64,000 bases of DNA from Pogonophryne albipinna. Taxonomy: Eukaryota > Chordata > Actinopteri > Perciformes > Artedidraconidae. Location: positions 9,514,102-9,578,101 of the forward strand of contig CM053251.1 of the NCBI GenBank assembly GCA_028583405.1. Reading direction: 5' to 3'. How positions within the stretch are numbered: position 1 is the first letter of the stretch; every line of letters begins with the position of its first letter. Positions 32,852 through 44,567 of the stretch are shown here, piece after piece. Made by a program: the position numbers and the translations under genes. A model generated the notes under the pieces. It saw nothing but the letters and a program-made list of their open reading frames with translations. It ran no database searches and was not told the DNA's origin.

Positions 32852-33721
32852 CAGTGTTGGGCAAGTTACTTCCAAAATGTAATACAGTACATTACTTATT
32901 ACTGTCTTTTTTAAGTAATAGGCTACGTTACATTACAATATTACTGTCTCTGAAATGTAATGACTTACACTACTTTTATATTAGCCTACTTTTGAGTTAC
33001 TTTACCAAAATAACCTTAAAAGAATGGCTAAGTATTTTAAATGCTAAAATGTAGTTTAGTGCAGCTCATTATACATCCAGTGAAGGACAATGTGGTATAG
33101 CATAACAACTGTGTAGGCCATTTACTCACAACTTTTATTACACGGCTTTGTTGAATACTCGATTCTGATTCATTGAACATGTGACACGTTGTTAATACAG
33201 TAGTACAGACCACTGTCGATGACTACAATGAAGGTTGCTAAGGAGGATCAAGAAAGAGAAAGCAAAAGAGGTTAAAAGACGGAGTGCTGGACGTCAGATA
33301 AATCACCAGAAGAAGGCAGAGAGGAAGTAAACAATAACAGGAACACGGAATGGGCTCTGTAGTTTGTTTAGTATGGCCGTGTAATAAGCGGGATATTTGT
33401 GCAGCGAGGCGGTCATGGGGGAAAGAACATCCGACAGCCTAGATCTTGATGAGCCTGAAGGGTAAACACCAGGTTTACTAATCTACCCGCACAATTTGTC
33501 TGGTGTCAGAATATCTTGCGATGTTGGTAAATGGTTCAAAAACAAAACAGTAATACCATTTAATTTCGGGTTAAAATGTGTTGTAACTGCGTTACTGAGA
33601 ATTGTAACGGGTAATATATTACCCACATTTCATTAGTAATGCATTACATTACTTCGTTACAGCAAAAAGTTATACATTACTGTAACTCCGTTACTTTTGT
33701 AACGCCTTACACCCAACACTG
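32852..33721. mobile_element. MITE with CAGTGTTGGG termini
   Basis: Starts CAGTGTTGGGCAAGTTACTT and ends GCCTTACACCCAACACTG; just inside are AAGTAATGTAATGC-type inverted parts. The flanks show only a short shared AACTG, so a target duplication is not certain. The body has no transposase. The inverted copy is at 59907-60724. Confidence 0.75.
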
Positions 33722-33852
33722 TAACTGAAGCACATGTTCATCACACGGATCGATCACAGCTGGCCACAGCTGACCACCTGGGACAAGCTGTGATCTGCTC
33801 CTTGGTTGTCTCTATGGCTATATAAACTGGTGGAAATGACACAACTACATGA

Positions 33853-33960
33853 GGATAGCGAGAGAGACATTTAGAGAGAGACATTGAGAGCGAGAGAGAC
33901 ATTTAGAGTTAGAGCGAGAGAGACATTTAGAGAGAGAGAGAGACAGATCCATAGCGATAG
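33853..33960 (+). repeat. GA-rich repeats in the Ginger-A leader
   Basis: Units like GAGAGAGACATTTAGA repeat just upstream of the Ginger-A start. A similar AGCGAGAGA/GATACAGAGA purine-rich stretch precedes Ginger-B at about 44160-44310. These may be parts of the 5' UTR. The surrounding 33722-34127 holds no other feature. Confidence 0.6.
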
Positions 33961-36900
33961 AATAGTGAGATTCGACAGAGAAAGATCGATTGTGCGTGAG
34001 TACTGAATGTGATTGTTTGTTTGTCTTTGTGTGTTGTGTGGTAATTTAGTGAGTAGTTGTTTGCCTGTGTGTGTGTTGGAGGGACAGCATTTGTGTAGGG
34101 CTTCATATTAGAGAGGGCCAGCAAACCATGGATGCAAACATGGTGAAAGAACTGTTGGATTTCCATATCCGCCATATATATCCTGAAGGCTTGACTAGCA
34201 AACAAAGGTTTGCTATCAAAAGAAGAGCTGAGTCCTACAGGATTAAAGGTAACCATTTCAGACATGTGGTTTTCAGAACATCATCTGCTTTGATAACACT
34301 GTTAATACATGTATAATTATGACATTTCAATACCAGACGGAGACCTGCACTACATATGCAGGAGGAAAAAAAACAGGAGTGAGCACCTTGCAAAAGTGGT
34401 CTTATCAAGTGAAGAAGCCAACGAGCTCTTCATAGAGTTCCACTGCAGACTAATTGGTGGACACGCTGGAATGGAGAAAACTCATCTGGCCATCATTCAG
34501 CGGTTCTATTGGCCTGGCATGACGGAGGACATCCGCAAGTGGGTGAGTTCAAAATAATGAGGTAAATTACACATTATGGTACAAAAGTGCAACACATAAA
34601 AGTGTATAGTGTGTTTTTTTTTCAGATTGCTTAGTGTCCCCAGTGCCAGTCAAAGAGGGCCACTATCAAGGAGAAGAAAGAGTACACTCCTATTGAAGTA
34701 CAGGACACATTTGCAGACAGTTTCAGCTTTCAAACATGCCAACAGTAATGTACTGCAATGCTCATGTGTATTTTCTTCTTCTCAGGTAACAGAGCCTCTG
34801 GAGCTTGTCGGCATGGACCTAGTGGGTAAACTCACAGTAACCGATGGTGGCAATCAGTACATTAGTGTAATGGTTGATTATTTCACCAAATGGGCAGAGG
34901 CATACCCACTTAAAAATAAAACAGCAGATGAGGTGACCAAGTGTATTCTTGATTTCTTTTACAAATTTGGTGCACCCAAAAGACTGCTAACAGATCAATG
35001 CAGGGAATTTTGCAATAAGGTACTACTTTGAAGAATTATGACTCCCCATTATGTAACTGCTCTGCTAACAAACTTATTTCCTGTTTGTCCCAATGTTCAC
35101 TTGAAGGTCAACTATAACCTTTGTGAGAAGCTGGCCATCAAAAGAAGCCTGTGCTCGCCGTACCACCCACAAACAAATAGTTTGGTGGAAAAACTAAATG
35201 GCACAATACAAAGGTATATTTGTTCATAGAATAACAAACATTACTGTTCCTATTTTAACTCATCAGAATTGATAGCTAAAAATACAACAAAAGTCAATAA
35301 ATCAGCTGCTTTATCATATATTAGAAACCAATTTCTGTTTTACCTTCTTGTGTTTGTACTTTACCTGAATTTAGGTCCCTGAACAAACTGGTGGAGGGTG
35401 AGCCCAAACGGTGGGACCAACTCCTCCAAGGGACGATGTTTGGTCTGAGAACGAAAACCCAGCTGACCACCAAGTTCAGCCCTTATTTTCTGATGTTTGG
35501 GAGGGAGGCGAGGTACCAGTCAGAGGTGCCCAAGGAGTATGAAGTAAGATCTGATAATGTCCTCATCCTTTTTAATTATTCATAGTATTTCAAACATCTA
35601 TGTTTTCTCAACATTCTAACGCTTTTCTGTGGCAGATAACGGAAGAGAAATTCAGCAGCTTGGTGCAAATGGAGGAAGTCTTCGAGGGACTCGAAAAACA
35701 GGAGGCAGTTTTCGCGGAGGTGAAAGGTAACATAGCAAAAAGCCAGGATAAGATCCGCAAGAAGAAAGAAGGTGGGCAAGTGGACAATTTTCAAGTGGGG
35801 GATTTCGTTTTAAAACGCAACAAAAGGTCGGAACAGAGGAAAGGAGGAAAGCTAGAAGCAGACATGTTGGGACCATTCAGGATCCTAAACATTGAGGGGA
35901 AGGTAGCGGACCTTGCTACAAAAAAAGGAAAGAAGACAATGAGTGAACATTGATCATTTGAAACACTATGTCCAGCCAGAGGAGAGGATCCCTGCTAAAT
36001 TACAAAAAGTGTTGGATCCTTCTCCTCTGGCTGCTCCACTGCCCTCCACACCCACACCCACCTCCACCTCCACAACAGAGTGCCAGGCACGAGGAGCATC
36101 CTCTGATGTTGAGACTTGTAAGTAAACTGAAACAAAGTACACCTTAAAATATGCATTTCATTCATAACTAACATGCCTTTTTTTATAGTAATCCGAGACA
36201 TATGGCCAGGGAGGAGACAAGAGACACTGTGGGCACATACAAAATATACAGTCAAAATCTGTTGGTCTTGTCCCCGGGAGAGGAGTTGGAGGGAGAGGTA
36301 AGCGTCCTGTATATGAAAAATGTAAGTAGGCAAACTGATCATTCTGAAAATGGGTTCAAAAGATACTGGTGTATTCATAGATTGTGAATGCCTATCTGGC
36401 ATGGGTTGGGGCCAAAGCTGGGGTCTTCATTGTGGACTCCTACCTAATGACTTCCCTCTGGAAGGGAACCCACAAGGGAAGCTTAAGAAAGGTGAGTAGA
36501 GTACTAGAAATAAGTGTATATATGAACATATGTATGTACTGATGTATGTACAAATATTTTTCAGTTGGACTTGTCAAAACATGAGGTGGCAGCCGGAGCT
36601 GTCTGTGACTGGGCACACTGGACCCTCATTGTAAGTAATCTAAAATGTTAATGGGTCAAGACATTTTTATTTATTTAATAATATGTGATAGCAATACATT
36701 TGTATTTATTTAACACTCAACACTTTAATAATTTATTTTCACTTCCAAAGATCATGTATCTGAACGAGAACAGGTCCCTGTTCTTGAACCCATTGGGGGC
36801 CACGGAAGAGCAGTTAATCAGATGCAAAGATGTAACAAGGTGAATAAAATATAAGCTCTAATGTGTTTACTAGACATATTCAGGATTTTGGATTATATTA

Positions 36901-37590
36901 AGGGGGAGCAACACAAAGCCACATAAATCATGTTCCTGATTACTACTGTTTTACTTGAATACCATTAGATTGTCCTGTGTGAACATGCAGCTCTTCTTGA
37001 CTTAAAAAAGGATCTGAATTGGGCTTATATACAAAACCCAATCTATCTGTTTCCTATGTAGATCGCTGGTCCGGAAACACAGACCTTCAGTTGGGAGATG
37101 GGCCTGCACGACAATCGCTCATCCCAAACAGATGTATTCTAAGTCCTGCGGTATGTTGGTTCTGAAGGTAACATTTAGTAATGTGTGTGTATATATAACC
37201 ATCTGTAATTAACAAATATTACGAAGATACTTATGACAGACCTTTTAAGCTTGCAGAGCAAATACTGCAAAAACAACAGGTCCAGTACCCAGTGGACCAG
37301 GAAGGAGTGGCCTCAATGAGGTTCCACATGGCAATGGCTCTGGTGAACAACTCAGGTATACAGGACTAGACAGGGGAAACAGAAATATTGTATCTTATTT
37401 GGCATTTCACTACCTTAATGCCTGTATTTCTGAATTATGTTTTTACAGATGACCTATCCGAGCTGTGTCGGGCCTGTGGGGAACATAGCATAGGGCCTAA
37501 GGTTGACCAATGGGTAAGAAGTTGTATTTATTTCCTGACCAACATTTGGCTGGAAGACTGGGATACACCCTGGATTGGTTACCTCTACAT

Positions 37591-40500
37591 CAGAGACCTG
37601 CATCGGAAAACAGTGATTCGCGGGTGGTATTTTTTCAACAAAAAAATTTCTGGTCCGGGTAAAACAAAGAAGATGTGGGTCGGATCGCGGGTGTTGCATA
37701 ATAAATATATAAAAATGATAATTTAATGTAATGTTTAAATCCTATGACCTCTCCCTCGCGGGCCGGCGCATAACCTCTGACCACTCTCCCCCGCGGGCCC
37801 GCGCACAATCATAACATCTGCACCGGCGCCAATCTGCTGCTGGGCGCGCCACATTCAAAATGACTGAGCCGGTAAAGGCGAAGCTCTCCAGCGGAGAATA
37901 CAGTATTGTCGAAAACTCTTCATCAAGAGCCAAATCCATTGTCTGGGAGGCTTTTGGACTCATCCTAGATGGAGAACATAACCAGGTCGCTGGGTTCGCT
38001 GCTTGCAAGAAGTGCAAAAAAGTGTTGGCCTATGATAGCCGCAAGCTAGGTACTTCATCATTGAAAAAACATATGGAGTCGAGCTGCGCTGCCAATGCCA
38101 CAGGTACAAGACCAATCAATCAATACTTCACCAATAACCGTGATCTTAAAGCACCCAAAAGGGAAGACAAGGAGACTGTGTCCAAATTAGCAGTACAATT
38201 TGTCTGCAGTGATGTTAGATCATTCGAAACGGTGTGTGGCGATGGTTTCACTGGATTAGCACAGGGATTGATTGACATTGGTGCGCGGGCTGGCCGTGTC
38301 GATGCAATGCAGCTGTTACCAGATCCGACAACAATATCTCGCAGAGTGACAAAATATGCAGAAGACATACGTCAAAGCATAATTCCTGAGCTGAGAGAAC
38401 AGATGAGTGAGTACAATGGAGCAGTCACTTTAGACATGTGGACCGATGATTATCGGAAAATAAGCTACCTTTGTCACACAATACATTACATCAATAGCAA
38501 GTGGGAGCTAGTCGAAAGGGTGCTTTCGACGTCGGAATGGGATAGTACCTTGAGTAAAACGTCTGATAATATCAAACCAGCAATAATCCAAGCCCTGTGG
38601 AGATACAGCATTGAGGATTTCTTCACCAAACTGGTGTATGTGACAGACAGGGGTTCAAACATAGTGGCAGCCCTTCGCTCCGTCACAAGACTGAGCTGTG
38701 CTGCACACATCCTTAACACCGTGCTGTACTCTACGATCGGGAAACCAAGCCAAGAAGATGCGTTCGGAGAGGAAGTGACTACGCTTGTCACGGGGGCAAA
38801 GTCACTCGTAACTTACTTTAAGCAAACGAGTCTCCAGAATCGCCTTAAAAAGACGTTAAAAGCATCAGTGGAAACGCGCTGGAACTCAGTCCACACAATG
38901 CTCGAGTCGATCAGCTGTCAATATGAGGACGTTCATGCACTGCTGTTGGAAAGGGGGGAAGAGGGTCGTCTGAACGACTTGAGCGAAGACACTTAGAAGG
39001 CAATGGTGATGTTTCTTCAGAGATTCAAGGAGGCTACTAAGGCACTGGAGGCATCCAAAACTCCAACCCTTCACCTCACCGCTGTGTGGCTCGATAGCCT
39101 CAAACGCCACCTGCAACCATCCTCCACTGACAACCTGACATTCTCCTCTCTAAAGGCAAAATGTCTCAGAATTCTGGTTGAAAAGTACGAGATACACCTC
39201 TTGCACAAACTGGCCATGTTTTTGCACCCAAAGCTGAAAAGTCTGAAGCTGCTTGTGGAGGAACATTCAATGGAAACAGTGCACAACGAAGTGCGGCGTC
39301 TTGTGAACGGTAAGGCCGAAGGAAAATACAAGTGATCTCATAGTTTATTTCATACTGTATTAAAATTAAATTGAGGTAGAATTGGTAAAGAAGTTACTAT
39401 CCTAACGTTACAGTATAGCCCACTGTTACTGTATTGTATATGCTTATTGGACTGCTTGTCTGTTTTCATCATTTAAAATATGAAATGTAAAATATTAGGA
39501 AATCTATATGTAAAGTTTATAAAATTGCATATGCTTAATCTTGCGCCCTCTATTCGCACCTCTAGACATAAAAGAGAGGTGTGCATCGCCCACACAACGT
39601 GTTGCCACTGTCAGTTCAGCACCGCCCGAGAAGAGAGCTAGACAATCGGAGGGATTATCCGACGTCGAGGATTCCTCTTCCAGCGATGAGTGCACTCAGG
39701 ATGAAGTGAGCGCATACATCGACTTCAAGTCACCAAGGGAGGAGAATTTCGATGTTCTCAGCTGGTGGAAGGAGCATGCAACCAGGTTTCCGAATGTGGC
39801 ACACATTGCTCGTTCGATTCTTTCCATTCCAGCTTCAAGCGCCGCGAGTGAGCGAGATTTTTCCACGGCTGGATTTGTGGTCTCAGAAAGGAGAAGCCAA
39901 TTGAAACCAGGGACAGTTGATGACATTCTTTTCCTGTATAGTAATCTAAAGAAACACTGAATTGTGAGATGAACATGGCGTTGCCTGTCTGTAAAAGGTT
40001 ATACGTCTGTTAAAAAAAAGTGTGTTATACGGATGTTGTTTTATATGTACGTTTTATATGTAGCCTACGTATATATTTCGTATATTATATAATCCGTATA
40101 ACCTTTTACACACTCTGTAAAAGGTTATACGTCTGTTAAAAAATGTGTGTTGTTTTGGCATTAGCCAGCTTGACTGTTCTAAACAGTTTAAAAGTGTCAG
40201 ACTGCCGCGGCCGCCTTGTTGCAATTGCACTGGTTTCAGTTGGCTTCCATTTGTTTTATATCGTCAGCCATAATGACTGTAACATTATGAAACCTAATAA
40301 ATGCACGTGATTGTTGCATAACAATATGATAACGTTCTGTTTTTAATAAGTCACGTTGTTTGGGAGGGGCGGAGGACCATCTAATTAATGTGTACATGAA
40401 TAATTAAATGGAATGAACGGCATAATTTAGGCATTGTATTTCCTGGATTAGGCTACCTTCGTTTTAAAATATACTATCCAAATTTCACATATGAAATGGC

Positions 40501-41005
40501 CAACAATTATCACTTTAAACGTCGTAGGTTAGGCTACTTGATTATTATTATGATGTAATTATTAACATCCCACGCTTTTTGAGCGAAATACGCAACTGCG
40601 TGTATTCATAATTACATGATTCTCTGCATCATAAGTTAGCAGCTCGAATACATCGTCCAGCTGAACATTTATGGGAAACGCAACAAATGAATAGTTTATT
40701 TTCAGTAAGTGTTACTGGACAGCTCCTCAACGTCCTACAGCTTGTATTTAAGGCAGCGCAGCGCTCTCTCGGGAGCTCCATTTCCCTTTAATCGTGCTCA
40801 TGTGAATTCTGTAAATTCTTTCACTGCTCATATATATATATATAGGCCTATATATATATGCGGGTTCGGGTCGGGTTGCGGATCTTGTGCCGACGGGTCG
40901 GGTCGGGTTGCGGAACTAATTGGCAATATGTGTGGGTAGCGGGGCGGGTTCGGTATTGCACGTCGCGGGAGCGGGTCTTGAAAATCAGACCCGTGCAGGA
41001 CTCTG
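37591..41005 (+). mobile_element. hAT transposon in the last intron of Ginger-A
   Basis: Ends CAGAGACCTGCA and (inverted) TGCAGGACTCTG, flanked by CTCTACAT at 37583-37590 and 41006-41013. At 3415 bp it is full length with its own transposase. It lies wholly in the intron that splits the PHD finger, and the donor at 37514 and acceptor at 41278-41279 are outside it. (TA)n occurs near 40831-40858, and a repeated GTAAAAGGTTATACGTCTGT lies near 39991 and 40122. Confidence 0.93.
37860..39960 (+). pseudogene. hAT transposase, left-arm copy (one nonsense)
   Basis: Exon 1 is 37860-39309 (donor GTAAGG) and exon 2 39566-39960. An N-terminal BED-type zinc finger (CKKC then H-x4-C, about residues 50-80) precedes the RNase H-like catalytic part (LDMWTDDYRKISY near residues 180-195; VTDRGSNIVAALR near 263-275; CAAH). 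The C-terminus is the hATC dimerisation domain (WWKEHATRFPNVAHIARSI and SSAASERDFSTAG in exon 2). A TAG at 38994-38996 interrupts exon 1; the right-arm copy has TTG there. The final exon is intact here. Confidence 0.9.
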
Positions 41006-41375
41006 CTCTACATCACTGGGTGAACACTCTCTATAACAGATATTATAAATGTTTACTTTAATTCACCAAACTTGCATGTCTTTGCACTATGGGAGGACAC
41101 TGGAGCAGTTGAAGAAACTTCTGAGCATGGACTCTAAACAGAAAGGAAAACAGCTAAGATCTAAAACTATACATTGCTTGCTTAATGAAATGTAAACAAC
41201 TTGATTACTGCTTACTCTGGATGAGTGATGTAAAATGTTTGTCAATATTCTAACATGTCTTTTTTCTGTTTATTTTAAGATCGAGTGCACTGGGTGCACT
41301 ATGTGGTACCACACGTACTGTGTTGGGGAGCCCTCTGTCAATGCAGATTTCTTTTGTAAAGGCTGCACTTCTTAG

Positions 41376-41693
41376 ACACACACACACACACAGTTTATTA
41401 TTTCTGTTGGCAAAATCCTGAATGTACTCCTCCAACATGAGAGTAACGTGATAACAAAGGTATCCCAGCTGTAGCTGTGAACATGACAAGATGTGTGATT
41501 ACCTAGAAGAGCATCAGGACTGTTTGAGGCATATGATAGCTATGTGATTAACATGATGATTCAGCCTCTATGGAGATAGACATATGACAAGCATGCTCAT
41601 TTCTGACGTGGAGCTAATCTGAAGTAAACATTGAATACTGCTTTCTATTCCTCCATCTTGTGACTGTGTAACTCCCTCTCTTGGATATCAGCA
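41376..41693 (+). other. Ginger-A 3' flank
   Basis: Starts at the Ginger-A stop codon; includes a short CA repeat (41377-41391). No ORF or repeat boundary is recognised up to the Gypsy LTR. Confidence 0.5.
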
Positions 41694-42050
41694 TGTGAAG
41701 GACACTGTTCAGGAACTAGTTGATGCTCTGTATGTGATGACTACTTCCATTCTGGAGAGGATCACTGTGATGCCCCTGTGGGTTCATCAGTGGAGAGGGT
41801 GTGGCTGTCCTGTCTTGGCTGCATTGATCGCACTGATTGCAGTAACTCAGGGCACCTGGGTCTGGTGCTCTGCAGCTATTTTAAAGCCTCTCTGCTCCTG
41901 TCTGGTCTCTCTGCTTTTTCCTGCAGGCACCCGGCTCTGATGAGTATGAACCATGAGTTGAATTGAACAGTGTTGTGCAAATAAACACCTTTACCTACCC
42001 GTTGACAGGTGTCTCCTTTTTGTTGTGGCCTTTTGAGCCAGGTCGCAACA
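41694..42050 (+). repeat. Gypsy-type 5' LTR
   Basis: TG...CA boundaries, 357 bp, with a poly-A signal AATAAA near 41981. The primer site starts two bases after its end. The other LTR is not present in the window; the element is truncated. Confidence 0.75.
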
Positions 42051-42052
42051 AA

Positions 42053-42066
42053 TGGGGGCTCGTCCG
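42053..42066 (+). promoter_or_regulatory. Primer-binding site, tRNA-Pro type
   Basis: TGGGGGCTCGTCCG matches the first 14 bases of the tRNA-Pro primer site used by many gamma-type and some Gypsy-like elements; the following four bases differ. Confidence 0.65.
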
Positions 42067-42618
42067 ACGGGTTATTTGTTTAAAAAGTTTGTGTAGTGCT
42101 CAGAGCACATGGTGTCATTGAGCAGCTGATTCATTGTTGTGGTCCAGCTGTGTGCTGGCTTGTCGCTGCTATTTGGGGGACACATCATGTCTTTTGGGTT
42201 TTAGGAGGCTGTAGTGTTTGACATGTCGTCAGGTTTTGTGTGCTAATCAGAAGGTAAGATGTTGCTGTTTGTTACGCTTTTGTAAAAGAGATTTTCTCCG
42301 CTAGGCTTAAGTGGCGTTTCCCCTTGGGTTGCGTCTGTTTTTGTTTTTTTTCATAGTGTTGTGGCGACGTGGTTAGTGTCAGCTGTTTTCGGACAGCTGT
42401 CTCGGGGGCACATCCGCGTGAGTTCTTGGTGTTACCTGCGTGCAGGTCGCTCCATAACTCCGCCGGGTTCCAGTGCGTAATTACCCACCGCAAGCCACAT
42501 GAAGACTAGGTGAGATTAGGAAGATTTTGTTTAGGCAGTTAGGGGGAAATTCTCTGTTGGGTTAATCTTATGCCCATGCGTGTTGGCAGTTTAATACTTT
42601 GCTTTCTGATTGGCTATT

Positions 42619-42891
42619 ATGACTTCTTTGTCAGCGTTTGTGGATGCGCCCTCAGTGTTTTTCTTAGATGATTGCCAGAAGGCGCAGTTGGTCGAAATAG
42701 CAGAGCACTATGACATTGCTGTTGTGGGGAGCAAGTGGAAACATGACATTAAAACTGTCATTGTGTCATCTTTGTTTGAGCAGGGGGTGTTGCAGAAGAG
42801 TGAGTCTGGTGCAGCAGGGTTCGTGCCGGTGTTCCGGATCAACTTGTTTCCCAATCAACTAGTTTCCTTCGGGTACGTGGCTTTCGACTGA
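42619..42891 (+). pseudogene. N-terminal gag fragment of the truncated LTR element
   Basis: From ATG 42619, about 90 codons with an N-terminal FVDAPSVFFLDDCQKAQLVEIAEHY stretch shortened here to its style: a Cys-containing helix pair typical of gag N-termini of fish Gypsy-like retroelements. It ends where Ginger-flank-like sequence starts at about 42892. No zinc knuckle, protease or pol remains. Bases 42067-42618 are leader. Confidence 0.55.
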
Positions 42892-43248
42892 AATACACAT
42901 TTTGATCGCTTTCTTCTGTCGTTTACATACATCTTTTGGTATATTTGGCTTCTTAGGAACACGTTGATGCACATCCAGTACCAGTGTGTGAGGTTGTGAT
43001 TACGATGGCGATATCCGGACGCGAACAGCGAGGACTACAACAAGACAAACGAGTTGCTCGAATAAATCATTTAAACCAGCTATTGTTACCAGACTTATTA
43101 CGGAATATCGTTGTTAATGTCCAAGTCCATCTGTGTATACCTTCAGACAGCCTCCAAGTGCAGCACACGGTGTTTACTCACAGTTTGAAAGCAGCGATCA
43201 TGTTTAATATGAAAGACTACCCACACATGTATCCCTTATAAAAACGGT

Positions 43249-43587
43249 ATTGTGCAGCACTCATCCAGATAAGATGTGACTGTTACCTCGTTTTGCAAAG
43301 ATAGCAGCAGCAATGTCATTGGGGATATTTAGACTTTAAAGTGCTGCTTGGTCGTGAATGTTGGTGTCGGCAAACAATATTACAAATCCTCTATTCAAAC
43401 ATAATATTCAATGTGCATCGACATGAAAATAACAAAGTTCATGCTGGACTCAAACCCGAGTCCCAACAGTAAAAATCAATCATACCATGCGCGCTATGAG
43501 TGCGCCACAAATCATCACATCCTAACAGATCACCACAGCTCATTTTGTTACATTAACATTGTCAACAACTTCTAGAAAAATGCAACC
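43249..43587 (-). mobile_element. Possible tRNA-derived SINE remnant
   Basis: On the minus strand, TGGCGCACTCATAGCGCGC (near 43508-43490) and GGGTTTGAGTCC (near 43459-43448) resemble the A and B boxes of a Pol III promoter at a suitable distance. No clear tail or flanking repeats, so this is tentative. The rest of this stretch shows nothing. Confidence 0.4.
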
Positions 43588-44023
43588 CGACATCATATTG
43601 ATAATAATATATGATACAAATGTAAGACTGACAACAATAATAGTTAGTAAAGGATTTATTGATGTGAATGTTTTGAAAAGTGAATACTTATTGTAAATCG
43701 CTTTGGATAAAAGCGTCAGCTAAATGCAATGTAATGTGATGTAACAGGCATCAACACAGCGACTTGATTTATTGTTCTCTGGTTATCTGTTCGGACGTGT
43801 TGAATGGAGAAGTCTTCATCTGTGTTAAACAGATCCTCCCAGGGAACTGGGACCCGCCCAGGTTAAAATGTGACCCGCCTAGATTAAACTGTGACCCGCC
43901 CAGGTTAAACAGTTACGATTTCTGTGTTCACTGTTCAAAACATTCACGTCAATAAATCCTTTACAAACTATTATTGTTGTCAGTCTTACATTTGTATCAT
44001 ATATTATTATTAATATGATGTCG
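43588..44023. mobile_element. Foldback MITE with about 97-bp inverted repeats
   Basis: 43588-43684 and 43927-44023 are inverted copies (CGACATCATATTGATAATAA against its complement, with a few changes). Between them lie a SINE/L2-like tail (43689-43735) and three repeats of a GTGACCCGCC(C/T)AG(G/A)TTAAA unit (about 43848-43910). The right-arm copy is 49604-50039. Confidence 0.8.
43689..43735 (+). mobile_element. SINE/L2-type 3' tail
   Basis: TTGTAAATCGCTTTGGATAA followed by AAGCGTCAGCTAAATG is the conserved tail of widespread teleost SINEs and L2-like LINEs. Only the tail is present. Confidence 0.75.
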
Positions 44024-44567
44024 AGTCGATTTTATACCCGTTTATACTTTCTGTTAGTGAAACATACAATTGAACAACAGGTGTACAGACTTAATTAATT
44101 AATTCGCGCATGGGTCCAGTCTATATACATTGGATTAACATTTCGCCATGTTATGATGTTAGTGAGGAGATAGCGAGAGACGGAGAGATACAGAGATACA
44201 GAAAAAGAGAGATATAGCGAGATACAGATATCGATAGATAGTGAAGAGATAGCGAGAGATACAGATATAGAGACAGAGAGATAGCGAGATACAGAGAGAT
44301 AGATAGAAGCGATAGTGAGTGATTGAGCGTTGCCTGTGATAGAGTGATTGTCCTGGTGAGTGATAGTGGGTGAGTAATTGAGGTGCGACTGTGTGTATTT
44401 GAAAGAGGCTGGTATTGTAGGTTTGCGTGTATTTGTCACTTTGTTTGTTTGTCTTTGTTGTATTAATTTGTTTGTGTGAATAGGTGAGGGTAAGTAGGTA
44501 GGAAGTAGTAGGAGTTTAGGCGAGACAGGTGGAAGTAGGTGGAATAAGGAGGGACAGAGAGTTGAAC
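44024..44567 (+). promoter_or_regulatory. Ginger-B upstream region
   Basis: Contains TTAATTAATTAATT near 44092, TATATACATTGG near 44121 (a possible TATA element) and a long purine-rich AGCGAGAGA/GATACAGA tract to about 44310. Then GT-rich sequence leads to the ATG at 44568. No ORF. Confidence 0.4.

Larger units (their letters stand above)
34128..41375 (+). pseudogene. Ginger-A transposon gene: integrase, Ulp1-like protease, PHD finger
   Basis: Fifteen exons inferred from GT/AG sites: 34128-34248, 34337-34542, 34626-34697, 34786-35019, 35107-35213, 35375-35543, 35636-36117, 36189-36297, 36381-36491, 36565-36630, 36751-36839, 37062-37167, 37250-37355, 37449-37513, 41280-41375. Exons 2-3 carry the HH..CC zinc site; exons 4-5 the integrase Asp (GMDLVG), Asp (LLTDQ) and Glu (SLVEKLNG); exons 9-12 a Ulp1/C48-like fold with His (DWAHWTL), Asn/Asp position (FLNPLG) and Gln/Cys (KQMYSKSCG); exons 14-15 a C4HC3 PHD finger (CRAC, CTGC, HTYC, CKGC). 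The integrase would move the element; the roles of protease and PHD are unknown. Breaks are a TAG in exon 3 (Gln codon in Ginger-B) and a frameshift near 35935; exon 8 has two extra bases relative to the right arm. Exons 1-7 align with Ginger-B in length. Confidence 0.85.

Noticed and set aside
32758..33054. 98-residue ORF
   Set aside because: Lies across a direct repeat and the MITE start; no domain.
34128..35543. Gypsy LTR retrotransposon instead of Ginger
   Set aside because: No reverse transcriptase, protease of the aspartic type, or LTRs around it; regular introns and downstream Ulp1/PHD exons.
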